Positions 23,550 to 33,805 of a stretch of 64,000 nucleotides of DNA are shown here, in pieces (position 1 is the first letter of the stretch; each line of letters begins with the position of its first letter). The DNA is taken from NCBI GenBank assembly GCA_036172665.1, contig CM069870.1:58900212-58964211 (forward strand), written 5' to 3'. The notes below the pieces were generated by a model. The model did not search any database. It had not been told where the DNA came from and saw only the letters and a list, made by a program, of their open reading frames with translations. The translations under genes were made by a program, and so were the position numbers. Source of the stretch: Prosopocoilus inquinatus. Lineage: Eukaryota; Arthropoda; Insecta; Coleoptera; Lucanidae.

Positions 23550-24491
23550 TATATATTGAACGTTCCGTTTAAAATAACAAAGTTCATTCTATATTTTACT
23601 TGATTTCCGAACGTCACGTGTTTTCTTTTTTAATATATTCTGGCAGTTCAGATAAATTTAAAATTTTGTAACTATGTAATATTATTTGATATGTCTCATA
23701 ATAAAGTGTGCAGGCACTGTGTAAAATAAAAACAAAAACTTATTTACTATGTAATTTCTTTAAAAGAAAACAAAATGTAGAATATAGAGCCACAAATTAT
23801 TCAATAAATGAGTATGAGTCTTCAGTTTTTATTTAACAATATTTAACAGCCTTTTCAGTTACAAAAAACTGTACTCCCTTTGAAATTTTGGGACTTATTC
23901 ATTTTTTATGTAATCTTTTTCATAAAATATAAAAAAAGAAAACAATGACCGCCGCCAAGCACCCCCGATATCAAGCGTCTGACTGTCACAGTAAGCTATT
24001 GCGGCAGTCGACTGTTTTAGCAAATGCATAGTACTTCTAAAACGAATGAAACTTGTCAAACGTTAACGCTTATTGCCTACACGCATAATCTCAATTCTAA
24101 ACTCGGTACTCATTCACTCGTTACCAACTGATGAGGAGGCTCTATAAAGAGAATCCAATAAAATCCAAATCTGACATCGAGTCTACTCGACTCGTTGCAG
24201 CGCTATTTAATTCTAAATTCGGTACTCGAATTACTTGAATCGAACTCGAGTTGACTCGAGTTTCACTGATTCGGTGTCACTGCAATAGTTACTCGAGTAG
24301 AACGAATACCTTTGGGACTCGAGTCTGATGCTGAGTCTACAAATTCTAAAGTCGATACTCGAGTACTTGTATCGTACTCGAGTCGACTCGAGTACCGCTG
24401 ACTCGGGTTCACAGAATTAGTTACTCGAGTACAATGAGTACCTTTGAGAATCGAGTCTGATAGCGAGTCTACTCGACTCGTCGCATCACTA

Positions 24492-25947
24492 GTTTGGATA
24501 ACATCCACTATATCATTGATGAAAAGTAAGAATAGTAGGGGTCCCAAATTACTTCCTTGCGGAATACCAGAAAATGGAACAAATTCTTGAGATGTGAAAC
24601 CCATACATGATACGAACAGTTTTCGTCCAGAAAGATAAGATTTAAGAAATTCAAACAGAGATTCATGGAATCCGGTACCTGTTAATTTACTTAAAAGAGA
24701 AATAATATTTTTAACCCCTTCGAAAATGCGGTTATTCAAAATTGTTTCAAAAATTTTTGCTGGAGTAGACAATATCGCAATAGGGTGATAGTTACAAATT
24801 TGAGTTTTGTCACCTGATTTAAAAGCAGGATAAATTATAGTTTCTTTCCAGCTGTCTGGAAATTCATTTTGAGTAATACTCAGATTAAAAAGCGCACACA
24901 GTGGTTTTACAAAGTGCTCATTGCAGCCCTTTATTATGTATCCTGGAATGCCATCACAACCAATGGCAAAATTATTAAGATGTTGTATAGTTTCATCCAT
25001 TTATTCTTCATGTGTGGCGTCGATTTTTACATTACAGGTGTTAAACTGACTAAAAAATACGTCATTACTTTCAGTGGAATGGCTGTAAACACTACTGAAG
25101 TATTCACTAAATGCATTTACTATATCCTCACCGGATGTATACTCTGTGTCTTCAAGCGTCATAGTTGATGGCATTCCAGAACTAAACTTCTTTAAATTAA
25201 TGTATTTCCAGAAGTATTTTGGATTTCTGTCTATGTTGTTTTCACCTCACGTAAAAAATTGGAATACGCATTGCTAATTTCCTGCTTTACCAAGGCACGG
25301 AGTTCAATGAATCTACGCTGAAGAGTTGGATTTACATTTTTTCTTAAACGTTTATGCAAATTAGCTTTTTTGTTTAGTTTGTTTATTATACTTTTAGTGA
25401 ACCAGACAGGATATTTTTGACACATTCCAGTTTTCCAAATTTTATATAAAAATTTTCAACAGCATCATTTACATTAAGAGTTTTATTTACTGGCCAGTTT
25501 TCTTTGCTGATTAAATCATACATAACCTCATAATTTCCTTTTTAAAATTATATTTTAACTCCGTATTCAATGCAGAGTATTCATCATTAGCAACTCTTAA
25601 CAAGTAGAGAAATAGCTGGATCGTAAAGGTCCAAAGGTACAACTGGATCTAAAACATTAGTTACTGTACACTCTTGAAAATTAGAGAAAACAAGATCCAA
25701 GCTATAATTATTTCCATTACAAATATTATTTATTTGAGTAAAGTTAACAAAGCTCATGAACTGCACTATTTTATTCACTATTGCACATGGTGTTGTAGTC
25801 CTCAACGGATAGAATTCTTTTACATTAAAATCACCGACTATTAAAATGTTATTGCTGTAAAGCAACGTCAAGTTTTCTAAAATATTAAAAAAATGATACA
25901 TATACATCAGCTGGCAACCTTGGAGGGATGTAAACAAGCAATACATA
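24492..25947 (-). pseudogene. LINE middle part: endonuclease end, linker, reverse transcriptase
   Basis: Minus strand, reading from 25947 downward. 25946-25587 holds the C-terminal half of an AP-type endonuclease (ILIVGDFNV, then SLDLVFSNF). 25425-25231 is the linker (WFTKSIINKLNKKANLHKRL). 25000-24500 is the reverse transcriptase, with PDSWKETIIYPAFKSGDK, a degenerate NYHPIAILS box and the motif SGIPQGSNLGPLLFLLFIND. The frame is broken several times. The RT continues beyond the hAT insertion at 20999. Jockey/CR1-like by motif style. Confidence 0.9.
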
Positions 25948-27877
25948 CAGCGTGGAATCTAAGTAGCGGATAAAATCCATAACTCCGTTAATATTTGTAA
26001 TAAAGCAAAAATCTAAAAGGGGTATAGCGATTCAAATTACAGCGCATAAGAAGAAGTATATTTTGAGATATTTTCATGAATTTTTTTTAAGTTATGACGT
26101 CATCAAGATTTTTTTTTAAATGACACCCTATATTTTTTTTTTTGATTTCGGTGGGTTTTTTAACCTACTTTCAACAGTATAAAATTTTGAATCGATTACA
26201 TAACAAAAAATTGAAGAAAAACGGCCATAAAAGTTTCATTTTAAAGTTGAAGAAATTAACAGAATATCTAGTTAGCTAGGTGTAAAACAAACAAAATTTG
26301 TTTGATTGACAAGAACTTGTAAATACCTATCACAATAAAGTGAGTATTTTTATTCCCTGTGGATAGTAGGAGTTACACTAATTATTAAAAACCCTTTTAC
26401 CAAAATGGTGTTGCTGACTGAAAAACAAAGAATTGAAGTTCTAATGATGATTGGGTATGGCGATCGAATTAGAACTCATCAAGAGGTGTGTCGACTTTTT
26501 ATAGACAAATATCCTGGATCAGCAAATAAGTCAATCCACAGTCAGCAGAATAGAAAATATATTTCGAAATTACGGTATTGTGAAAGACCTTCCAAAAACT
26601 GGCCACCCTAAAACAAAATTAATTGACGATGTGCAGCTTGATATTTTACTAGAAATAGAAAATAATCCGTATTCGACTAGTCGAGACATTGCTTTAGAGC
26701 ACAACCTGAGCCATACCTCGGTACTGAAACTTTTAAAAATGCAAAAGTTTCATCCGTATAAAGTAAAATTAGTCCATGAGTTAGCAGAAACTGACTATGA
26801 TCATAGACAAGAATTTTGTGAAGAAATGTTGGAAATTTGCAATCGTGATCCAATGTTCTCGCAGCGTATAATTTTTTCTGATGAGGCAAGTTTTACTTTA
26901 CATGGAACTGTTAACAGACATAATTGTCGATATTGGTCTAGGGAAAGTCCCCACTGGATGCAAGAAGCTCATACTCAACATCCCCAGAAGCTCAACGTAT
27001 AGACAGGAATTGTCGGTGACAGAATTTTAGGTCCATTCTTTATCGAAGGTAATTTAACTGGTGAGAAATATCTACACTTCTTACAATTCGAATTAGTACC
27101 TGCATTGGCGATATTATTTCCTAATGAAAATGACTGTGACGTACCAAACAATAACATTTGGATGCAACACGACGGTGCTCCGCCACACTACGCAGTTGAT
27201 GTGCGACGTTATTTGGACGAGATGTTCCCAGGTAGATGGATAGGAAGAAGAGGTCCAATGGAATGGCCAGCTAGATCCCCTGATCTAACGCCATTAGACT
27301 TTTTTCTATGGGGGTACTTAAAAAGCAAGGTGTATAAAAATAGACCTAACAACTTAGATGATCTTAAAGAAAGAATTCGACAGGAGTGTAGGTTAATAAC
27401 ACCTCAAACTATTCAAAATTTTATGAGCGTCTTGGGTATTGTCAGTTGGTGCATGGTTATCAGTTTGAATATTTATTGTGATTTCAATGACTGTCAAAAT
27501 CAAATTTTGTTTATTTACACCTTAATTTTGGTTCGTTTTAAACCTAGCTAACTAGATGTTCTGTTTATTTGTTCAACTTTACAATTAAACTTTTATGGCC
27601 GTTTTTCTTGAATTTTTTGTTATGTAATCGATCCAAAATTTTATACTGTTGAAAGCAGGTTAAAGAATCCCACCGAAATCAAAAATAAAAAGTATAGGTT
27701 GTCATTTAAAAAAAATCTTGATGACGTCATAACTTAAAAAAAAATTCATGAAAATATCTCAAAATATACTTCTTCTTATGCGCTGTAATTTGAATCGCTA
27801 TACCCCTTTTAGATTTTTGCTTTATTACAAATATTAACGGAGTTATGGATTTTATCCGCTACTTAGTTTCCACGCTG
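25948..27877 (+). mobile_element. Tc1/mariner-superfamily transposon (DD41D), 1930 bp
   Basis: Ends in cagcgtggaa and its complement, with flanking TA at 25946-25947 and 27878-27879. The terminal inverted repeats are unusually long: left 25948 to about 26290 and right about 27535 to 27877, roughly 340 bp each and highly similar. Between them lies one transposase gene (see 26405-27551). It is inserted in the endonuclease domain of the LINE, which resumes at 27880. Confidence 0.93.
26405..27551 (+). pseudogene. IS630/Tc1/mariner-type transposase, disrupted
   Basis: Starts MVLLTEKQRIEVLMMIGYGD. The N-terminal helix-turn-helix region includes STSRDIALEHNLSHTSVLKL. The catalytic triad is visible as FSDEASF, WMQHDGAPPHYA and SPDLTPLDFFLWGYLKSKVY. 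Counting from the Asp of HDG to the Asp of PLDFF gives 41 intervening residues, a DD41D spacing. Three lesions are seen: a frameshift near 26570-26590, a TAG at 27000-27002 where a Trp is expected, and a frameshift near 27430 close to the C-terminus. Length before decay would be about 375 residues. Transposase cuts and pastes at TA sites (family knowledge); this copy cannot be active. The nearest named group could be the rosa-like DD41D group, but I cannot confirm that. Confidence 0.9.
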
Positions 27878-27879
27878 TA

Positions 27880-28015
27880 TACATTAAAAGTAAATTTGTA
27901 CTTAAGATTAAAAAAAAGTAAGTCAATTCTAGAGTCTACATCACTAGTAGTAGTAATTAGCCAACAAAGTAGTTACTGCAAACTTATTTTATAAGAGTTG
28001 TACGAGAGCAATATT
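27880..28015 (-). pseudogene. LINE fragment upstream of the Tc1/mariner insertion
   Basis: Minus-strand translation gives FAVTTLLANYYY and, after a frameshift, SDVDSRIDLLFF, which fits the endonuclease region just before LYVLLVYIPPRLP (25973-25935, across the insertion). This shows the LINE once ran continuously from here to about 20000. Its 5' end is not found. Confidence 0.55.
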
Positions 28016-29239
28016 AACATGACTGCCCATTGCTTTATGATGTATTTATGATATATATTTGTAATATTTCAGAAACGTTTATACAGCATAAAAAAGTAGT
28101 GTTGACATTACTTTATAAGCTGCTTCTTAGATACTTCTATATAATTACTTTGCTTTATTACTTGTGTCCATTTTGGACATTTGAGTACTTTATTAATATC
28201 GAGAAAATGTTTATAAGACCAATAGATACTCTGGATTAGAAAAATTCAGCATGAGATGATATTTTTGGTTCGCCCATTAAATTCGAATGGAACTCAATTA
28301 GGACTTTCCTTCTGTTGAATATTTTTCGATCGATTGCCATCGTCAGAGAACTAGATTACATTGTTACATAATGAGGTAATTGTTGTATTGTATTAAAATT
28401 TATTGCATTATTAGAAGGTGTCCGTCCAGGTTCCACTCGATTAAGAAAGTATGTGTCGCAATTTTTTGCGTATAGAAAATGTCCATTTTTACACGATGTA
28501 TTATTTCCTCTTAACCCACTTGCGTTGAATTACACATTACAACGACGTACAGACAGACAGATCGAGGGCCATTTAATTGCGTTACGTTACAATCAGCCGT
28601 ATTAATTGTATTCGAAATTATAATTGTAATTCATCCAGCGCGAGCTCAATAACATTACATAAAACGAGAGAAACGATTTTACAAGGCTCGTGGTGAAATC
28701 TCAAGAACCACGTACTCACTCATTCTGATTTCAAAATTGAAAAAAAGGAAAAAACCGTCATGCAAATAAACGGACTTGCTACATCGATTACAAAAAGCAT
28801 CGTTAATTTGGCGGCAAAAATAATTGGGCAAAGCGTGTAATGCTAAATTTTCTGGTCTAATTGGTGATCACACTTTTTTCCTTTTGTGCTCAATATCCCA
28901 CCGATATACACATAAAATGTTTTCTTAAAAGAAACTACAAAACAGTCTAACTTTCTTATTTTTAAAATATTACTCCTAATTGACTTTTGGTTATTGACGA
29001 CGAAATATTTGAAATTTGTTCCTTTTTTATTACCACTTATCCACTCCCTCTTAAAATTTCGAAATAAATAATTTAGATACTTATTCACAGGAATTTTTGG
29101 CTTTGCATTTTTTAAACCGCGTACAATTTTAGAAATTCACTTTTTAATACTAACAATCAAAAAAATTTAAAACAGTTTCAAATTTCTTCTTTAAAAAATG
29201 AAAGGGCCTGAATTACGAGGGGTATTAAGATGAATGGAG
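28016..29239. other. Intergenic, possibly unique host sequence
   Basis: No repeat match inside the window. The part at 28430-28720 is less AT-rich than its surroundings and has no open frame, so it could be conserved non-coding DNA, but nothing in the sequence proves that. Confidence 0.3.
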
Positions 29240-30340
29240 TAGAGATTCCCAACCTTTTTCAAGCATCGACCCTTAACAAGAAAATAAAAATTTCCATCGA
29301 CCCTCCATTCAACTTTAATTATTTTTAAAACAGTAGGTGTAGATATGCTAATAATGTTAAATTTAAAATTTTGTTAACTTGTGACAAACGGTTATTGTAG
29401 TTCTTCATTTTATTTTGTTAATTTTTATAAATTATAAATCGATCGTGTTTTTCCTTTTCTTGATTCGATTTGACTTTGTTTTATAATTGAATTATCATTT
29501 TGGTTATCTTTTGTTCAGACTTTTAGTTAAAAATGCGCCGATGCTCCAGATTCGATATGACTTCATGTTGGTTTTATAGAATTTTATTTTAGATATCACC
29601 GACAGCCTTTTTTAACATTTTTTTATTTTTTTTTAATTGATTAAATGTTTAATATAAACGGTAGACGTTTGTTTTTTTTTAATAGATTTCATTTATTTTA
29701 CTTTTATTTTTTAAGTAGCAATTTATCACCATTTTTTTATTTTTGACTTGATTGTATTTTTAATTATCATTTTTTGTTTTTTTTTTCGCTTACTCAATCT
29801 GTATTTATTTTATACTTTAATCCTGTCGATTGATCATTTCCGTTTTCTCTTTTATTCGATTTGGCTTTATTTTGATTTTTTTATTATTAATTAATCGTTT
29901 TCTTTTTAAATATTTACATATTAATTTTTGGATCAGGACAAAATTCGTTAATTATGAAATCAATTTGACTTATTGTTAGTTTCATAGAATTTTTATTTTT
30001 GTCCTGACTTTTTCATCATTCATCATTTTTATTTTATATTCCTTATATCACTAAATTTTATTCAATTTTTAATATAGTCAATTGATGGACCACTCTTTTT
30101 TTGATCAATTAATTTGTTTTGATTTTACTTTTTTGATTTTAGGTCGGTTTGATTTTATCTGACGTGATTTTTTATTTTTTAATTATCGTTCGATCGTCTT
30201 TTGTTCTTTTATTCGATTTAAGATTATTTAATTTTTTTAATTTCGTCCATTTTTAGCTTTGAATTTATTTTAGTTATTTTATTTTTTAATTATTAACTAA
30301 TCGTTTCTTTACATTTAAAATAGTTTTCTCCCTTGGACAA
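29240..30340. repeat. T-rich dispersed repeat, copy 1
   Basis: Begins ttcccaacctttttcaagca and continues through strongly T-rich DNA with recurrent attcgattt-ga-ttta phrases. The same opening and body occur at 35145-35257, continuing at 38012-38900 after the 2744-bp insertion. Not coding. Confidence 0.65.
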
Positions 30341-31180
30341 GAGATGTCACGGCGTGATTTTTATTTTGCAATTTAATTTTTATATAAAAATATTATAGTA
30401 AGGTAAAAATCACACCTTGATTTTAGATTTTCAGTTGAATTTAGAAATTGAAATCGTTGCGTAGTTGGAAGGTTTTTTGATAAGAACAGCCAGCGGGAAG
30501 ATGAATTGCTGTTTCTTTGAAATTGTTTTTCGACTTGGTCAAGAGATGGCGCCAGGGCCCCCGCGAGGCCAAAAGCCACCCGCTTGCCACTTCATTTTTG
30601 AACATCCTCAATTGACAATTCTCAAAATTATCAAAAAAGAAATAAAAGAAATTAAAAAATTGAAATAAAAATTAAACGAAAATTTTTCAAGTTTTTTAAT
30701 TTTTTTAAAACAATTTCCTTAACCTTTTTCCAAGTTTCTAATACAGATAACGTTTAATACATTAAAAAATTACTAGACCATCTTCAAATTAAAACTGGGA
30801 GGCTTAATCTTTGCAAATACATATTTCAAATTGTGACGCCATCTGTTACCCTGAGTCGTAACTTTGTTCTCTTTATTAGTGGGGAACCAATTTCGAAGCA
30901 ACTGAAAAACAATTTCTAATAAATAAAGTTGAAGAGAAATAGCTAGAACACAAACTCTTAATTAGTGCCATCTGTTAATCTGCAGCCGCAATTAATTTCA
31001 TTCCCTTCCCATATCCGCGAAAATAAATTTCTTGAAGAAAGAGTTTGAAAAACAATTTAAGCGTGCCTCACTTACAGCTACTTTTCAGGAGCTTTTCTAA
31101 CCTACAATATAATTTAATTTATTGAAATGTTCTTATTGTTAATAATTTTTTTTTTAGTTTTACTTTGTTAATAATAAATA
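30341..31180. other. Intergenic, nothing recognised
   Basis: Mixed AT-rich DNA. The segment 30540-30600 is briefly GC-rich (gcgccagggcccccgcga) but has no supported frame. Confidence 0.35.
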
Positions 31181-32382
31181 CAGGGTGATTCATAACAAGT
31201 ATCCGACCCGTTAAGGGTGTATTTACAAAGGTCATGCAAATCCCAAATTGCAAGAAAATAAATTATCGGAGACATTTCGAAAATCAACGTCATTTGTGTC
31301 CCAAATGGAAGCAACCGTTTGAGTAGCATCGATGACTATTGTAATGCGATGCGTAATGTGTTTTTAAAATCGAGTTGATTAATTGTTTATGTTTTAGAAA
31401 CTGTGTCACCGTGTCAACAAAAAGTAAATGTTACATGATGTAACTTACGGTTTTTGTAACAGATATTCGATGTGACCTTCTTCTTATGTGCTTATTCACA
31501 TGATAGATAAACAAGCCACGGTACACAATGCGTCTTAGGGTTACGAGGTGTACGAGCAACTCTGCGTGCCAAGGATGCTACCACCCAAGAACATTCAAAA
31601 GTTCCGTGTGAATGTCACTCTAATGAATCCCGTACGCCGAGCAGGGATTTGTATTATTTTGATTTCTTTGGCTTCAGCAAAAACATAATTTCCTCCACTG
31701 GAGTCTTCATGAACTGAATTTTTCATTTGTCATGTTCGATTAAATATTATTCGCTTCACTTTAATTCGATTAATTATCTGCAACTGCAAATACATAAAAC
31801 ATTGTGGTATTAAGAGCACGTGATTCCATTCTTCATAGGACGAGTAATATTAAAACGCACGAATTTCACTAAATTTCTGTGAATTGATTCGCACGTTGAC
31901 ATGAAAACGATTCCACTGACAAGATTATTATTGTTTCCCTACTTACATCATGAGAAAATCAAGTTCATTGTTCGCATTATGCAATCTTTCATCAGGGAGT
32001 CGTTAATAAATCGTTTTCGGTTTCAGTTCAAGGTTAAATGTGCGTGTTTTGTGTTTTTTTCCCTAGAAAGTCTATTGCTGTTGTGGCGCATTCAGCTATT
32101 CCAGTGACCACCAATAAATTATGAGAATTTTTAATTCATTTTATCTCAAACACTACGCCAGTCGGTACTCTGACCGTGCAAAGGTAGCATAATAATTAGT
32201 TTTTTTAATTGAAAGCTGGAATGAGCGGTTGGACATATATGTGTCTATTTTTTTATTTTTGAGAGAGATTGGCTTAGGTTGAGGATATGTTAGTGTCAGT
32301 TATTTTGTCTAAAGTTATTTGCTTTGCTTTTTTAAGGACTATCTGTGTTTAACGTGTCGGAAACTTATTCTGAATCATTCTG
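31181..32382. mobile_element. TIR element, long copy (1202 bp), TA-flanked
   Basis: The left end cagggtgattcataacaagt and the right end aaacttattctgaatcattctg are inverted matches. TA lies at 31179-31180 and 32383-32384. The shorter relative 17121-17590 shares both ends and parts of the interior (attcattttatctcaaa versus gcatttcatctcaaa). No transposase; non-autonomous Tc1/mariner-type by structure. Confidence 0.7.
32163..32265 (+). pseudogene. Nuclear copy of mitochondrial 16S rRNA (NUMT), ~100 bp
   Basis: Contains ctgaccgtgcaaaggtagca followed by taataattag, then ttaattgaaagctggaatga and ggttggac. This is the near-invariant central segment of metazoan mitochondrial large-subunit rRNA. The match decays after about 32260. 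It lies inside the TIR element 31181-32382 and is absent at the equivalent place in the short copy 17121-17590, so it was acquired after the copies diverged. It is too short to be functional. Confidence 0.9.
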
Positions 32383-33805
32383 TATAAGGCACTGCTAGAA
32401 AATTTGCAAACCGGCGGCTTAACTTCCAGTTACGCCATTGAAATGGCACGTCGAGGAATATCGAACAATTGAATTGAGAAGTTGAGGAATTTGCTTTTTA
32501 GGCCGCATACTTTTAGGATCTTAAAATCTAAAAAAAAAGAACCTAATTCTAACGTTATTTGTATACAATCGCTTTTGAGCAGCTATGCTCGCGGGCGCCT
32601 CCAATGAGCTAACCCTCTAACGATTGTATCCTTGATCCTATCGGGGAAACGAAAATTCATTCACAAAGAAGCGCGCGGAAAATAAATACATACTTAATAA
32701 GTAAAGTACAACGGTCGCACTTGTAACATTTAGAATGGTGGAGGTACACTTCCCCGCTAATGCCCATCCCTGTTTCAGAGGTGTAGTAATAATTAAACTA
32801 CAAATGGGCGAGGGAGGAGGTTGATAAAAATCTTCTTTTATTCTGTGGGATCGATTTTTAAAAAAAGATGGGAATTCCAAACCTTATCTATTCCTCTTCG
32901 TCTATCTCACAATTGTGAAATGAAAATGAAAACCTTTTTGAATAGAATTTTCTACGACTTTTCTGCATTGCTGATGCATTGTTCAAATTGAATTTAATTT
33001 TTTGAAAATATCTTGCTTTTGCTTAAAAAAGAGAAACTAATATTTGGAAGTTAACCTTGGTTTAAAAACTTCGACTAATAGCTGACAGACAAATTTAATT
33101 AACATTCGATTTTAATAGCATTGCTTGTTGATTGTTATTTTGTATTTTGCAATTAACAAAGAATCAATTTCCCTAAGACACCCAGTTTTCACAATTAATT
33201 GCGCAATTAATTTCCACCAAAGCAAAAAAAAATAATGAATTAAGAAATAAATTTGCAAAACCCAACAATTTCGAAACATAAAAGCCTCCCATACAAGAGG
33301 ACTTTTTATAATTATTTAGAAAATAAAATGAAATAGTTCAAACACTCTCTAGTTACCTTGGCAATGAAATTCGCACAATCATTTACAATTAATTCCAAGC
33401 AGGAAGAGCTCTTGTTAAATTCGTGTCACATCTGAGAGCAATCTCGTTGACCCAGATCGTTCAAATGATCTTCTGCAGGTCTTTAGAATTTTCAGTGCCG
33501 CCGCAGTCATTTCCTCCTCGGTCCACTTTTCAAACTGCGCCTTCCTCTTGTGTCTTAAGCTCGCGAATGCAATCGCCGATTGGCACATAATCAGCCGCGA
33601 GTACCGAATTTTTAATTCGGATGGATTTGCAAGAAGTCTTCGGGCCCAATGCAGTTTGTTGTTTGTTGGAACGGTGAACGGTTCGGCGAGCCATTCGCTC
33701 TGCGTTTAATTAAGTAATTAATTGAAAATAAAATGAAAACGACGCGGTGGTGATTGGAAAAAAAAATTGGGAAATTGCGGCTTAGATGCGGCCGGTGATT
33801 GCAAA
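32383..33805 (+). promoter_or_regulatory. Upstream region of the lipase gene
   Basis: The distal part is AT-rich. From about 33400 to 33720 base composition rises and the sequence lacks repeats, which fits a proximal promoter and 5' UTR. I see no clean TATA box at a position that fixes the start site. Confidence 0.35.

Larger units (their letters stand above)
21008..24491. mobile_element. hAT-type DNA transposon, 3484 bp, inserted in the LINE
   Basis: Perfect 18-bp terminal inverted repeats tagtgatgcgacgagtcg, fitting the hAT terminal pattern, and a perfect 8-bp target duplication gtttggat at 21000-21007 and 24492-24499. Both subterminal regions are packed with palindromic actcgagt and gagtcgactc motifs (21038-21200 and 24100-24480). 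No intact transposase frame is visible inside. Long stretches are AT-rich filler with nested repeats, including an inverted pair at about 23051-23264 and the composite repeat plus palindrome at 23281-23549. I read it as a non-autonomous or decayed hAT. Confidence 0.92.
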
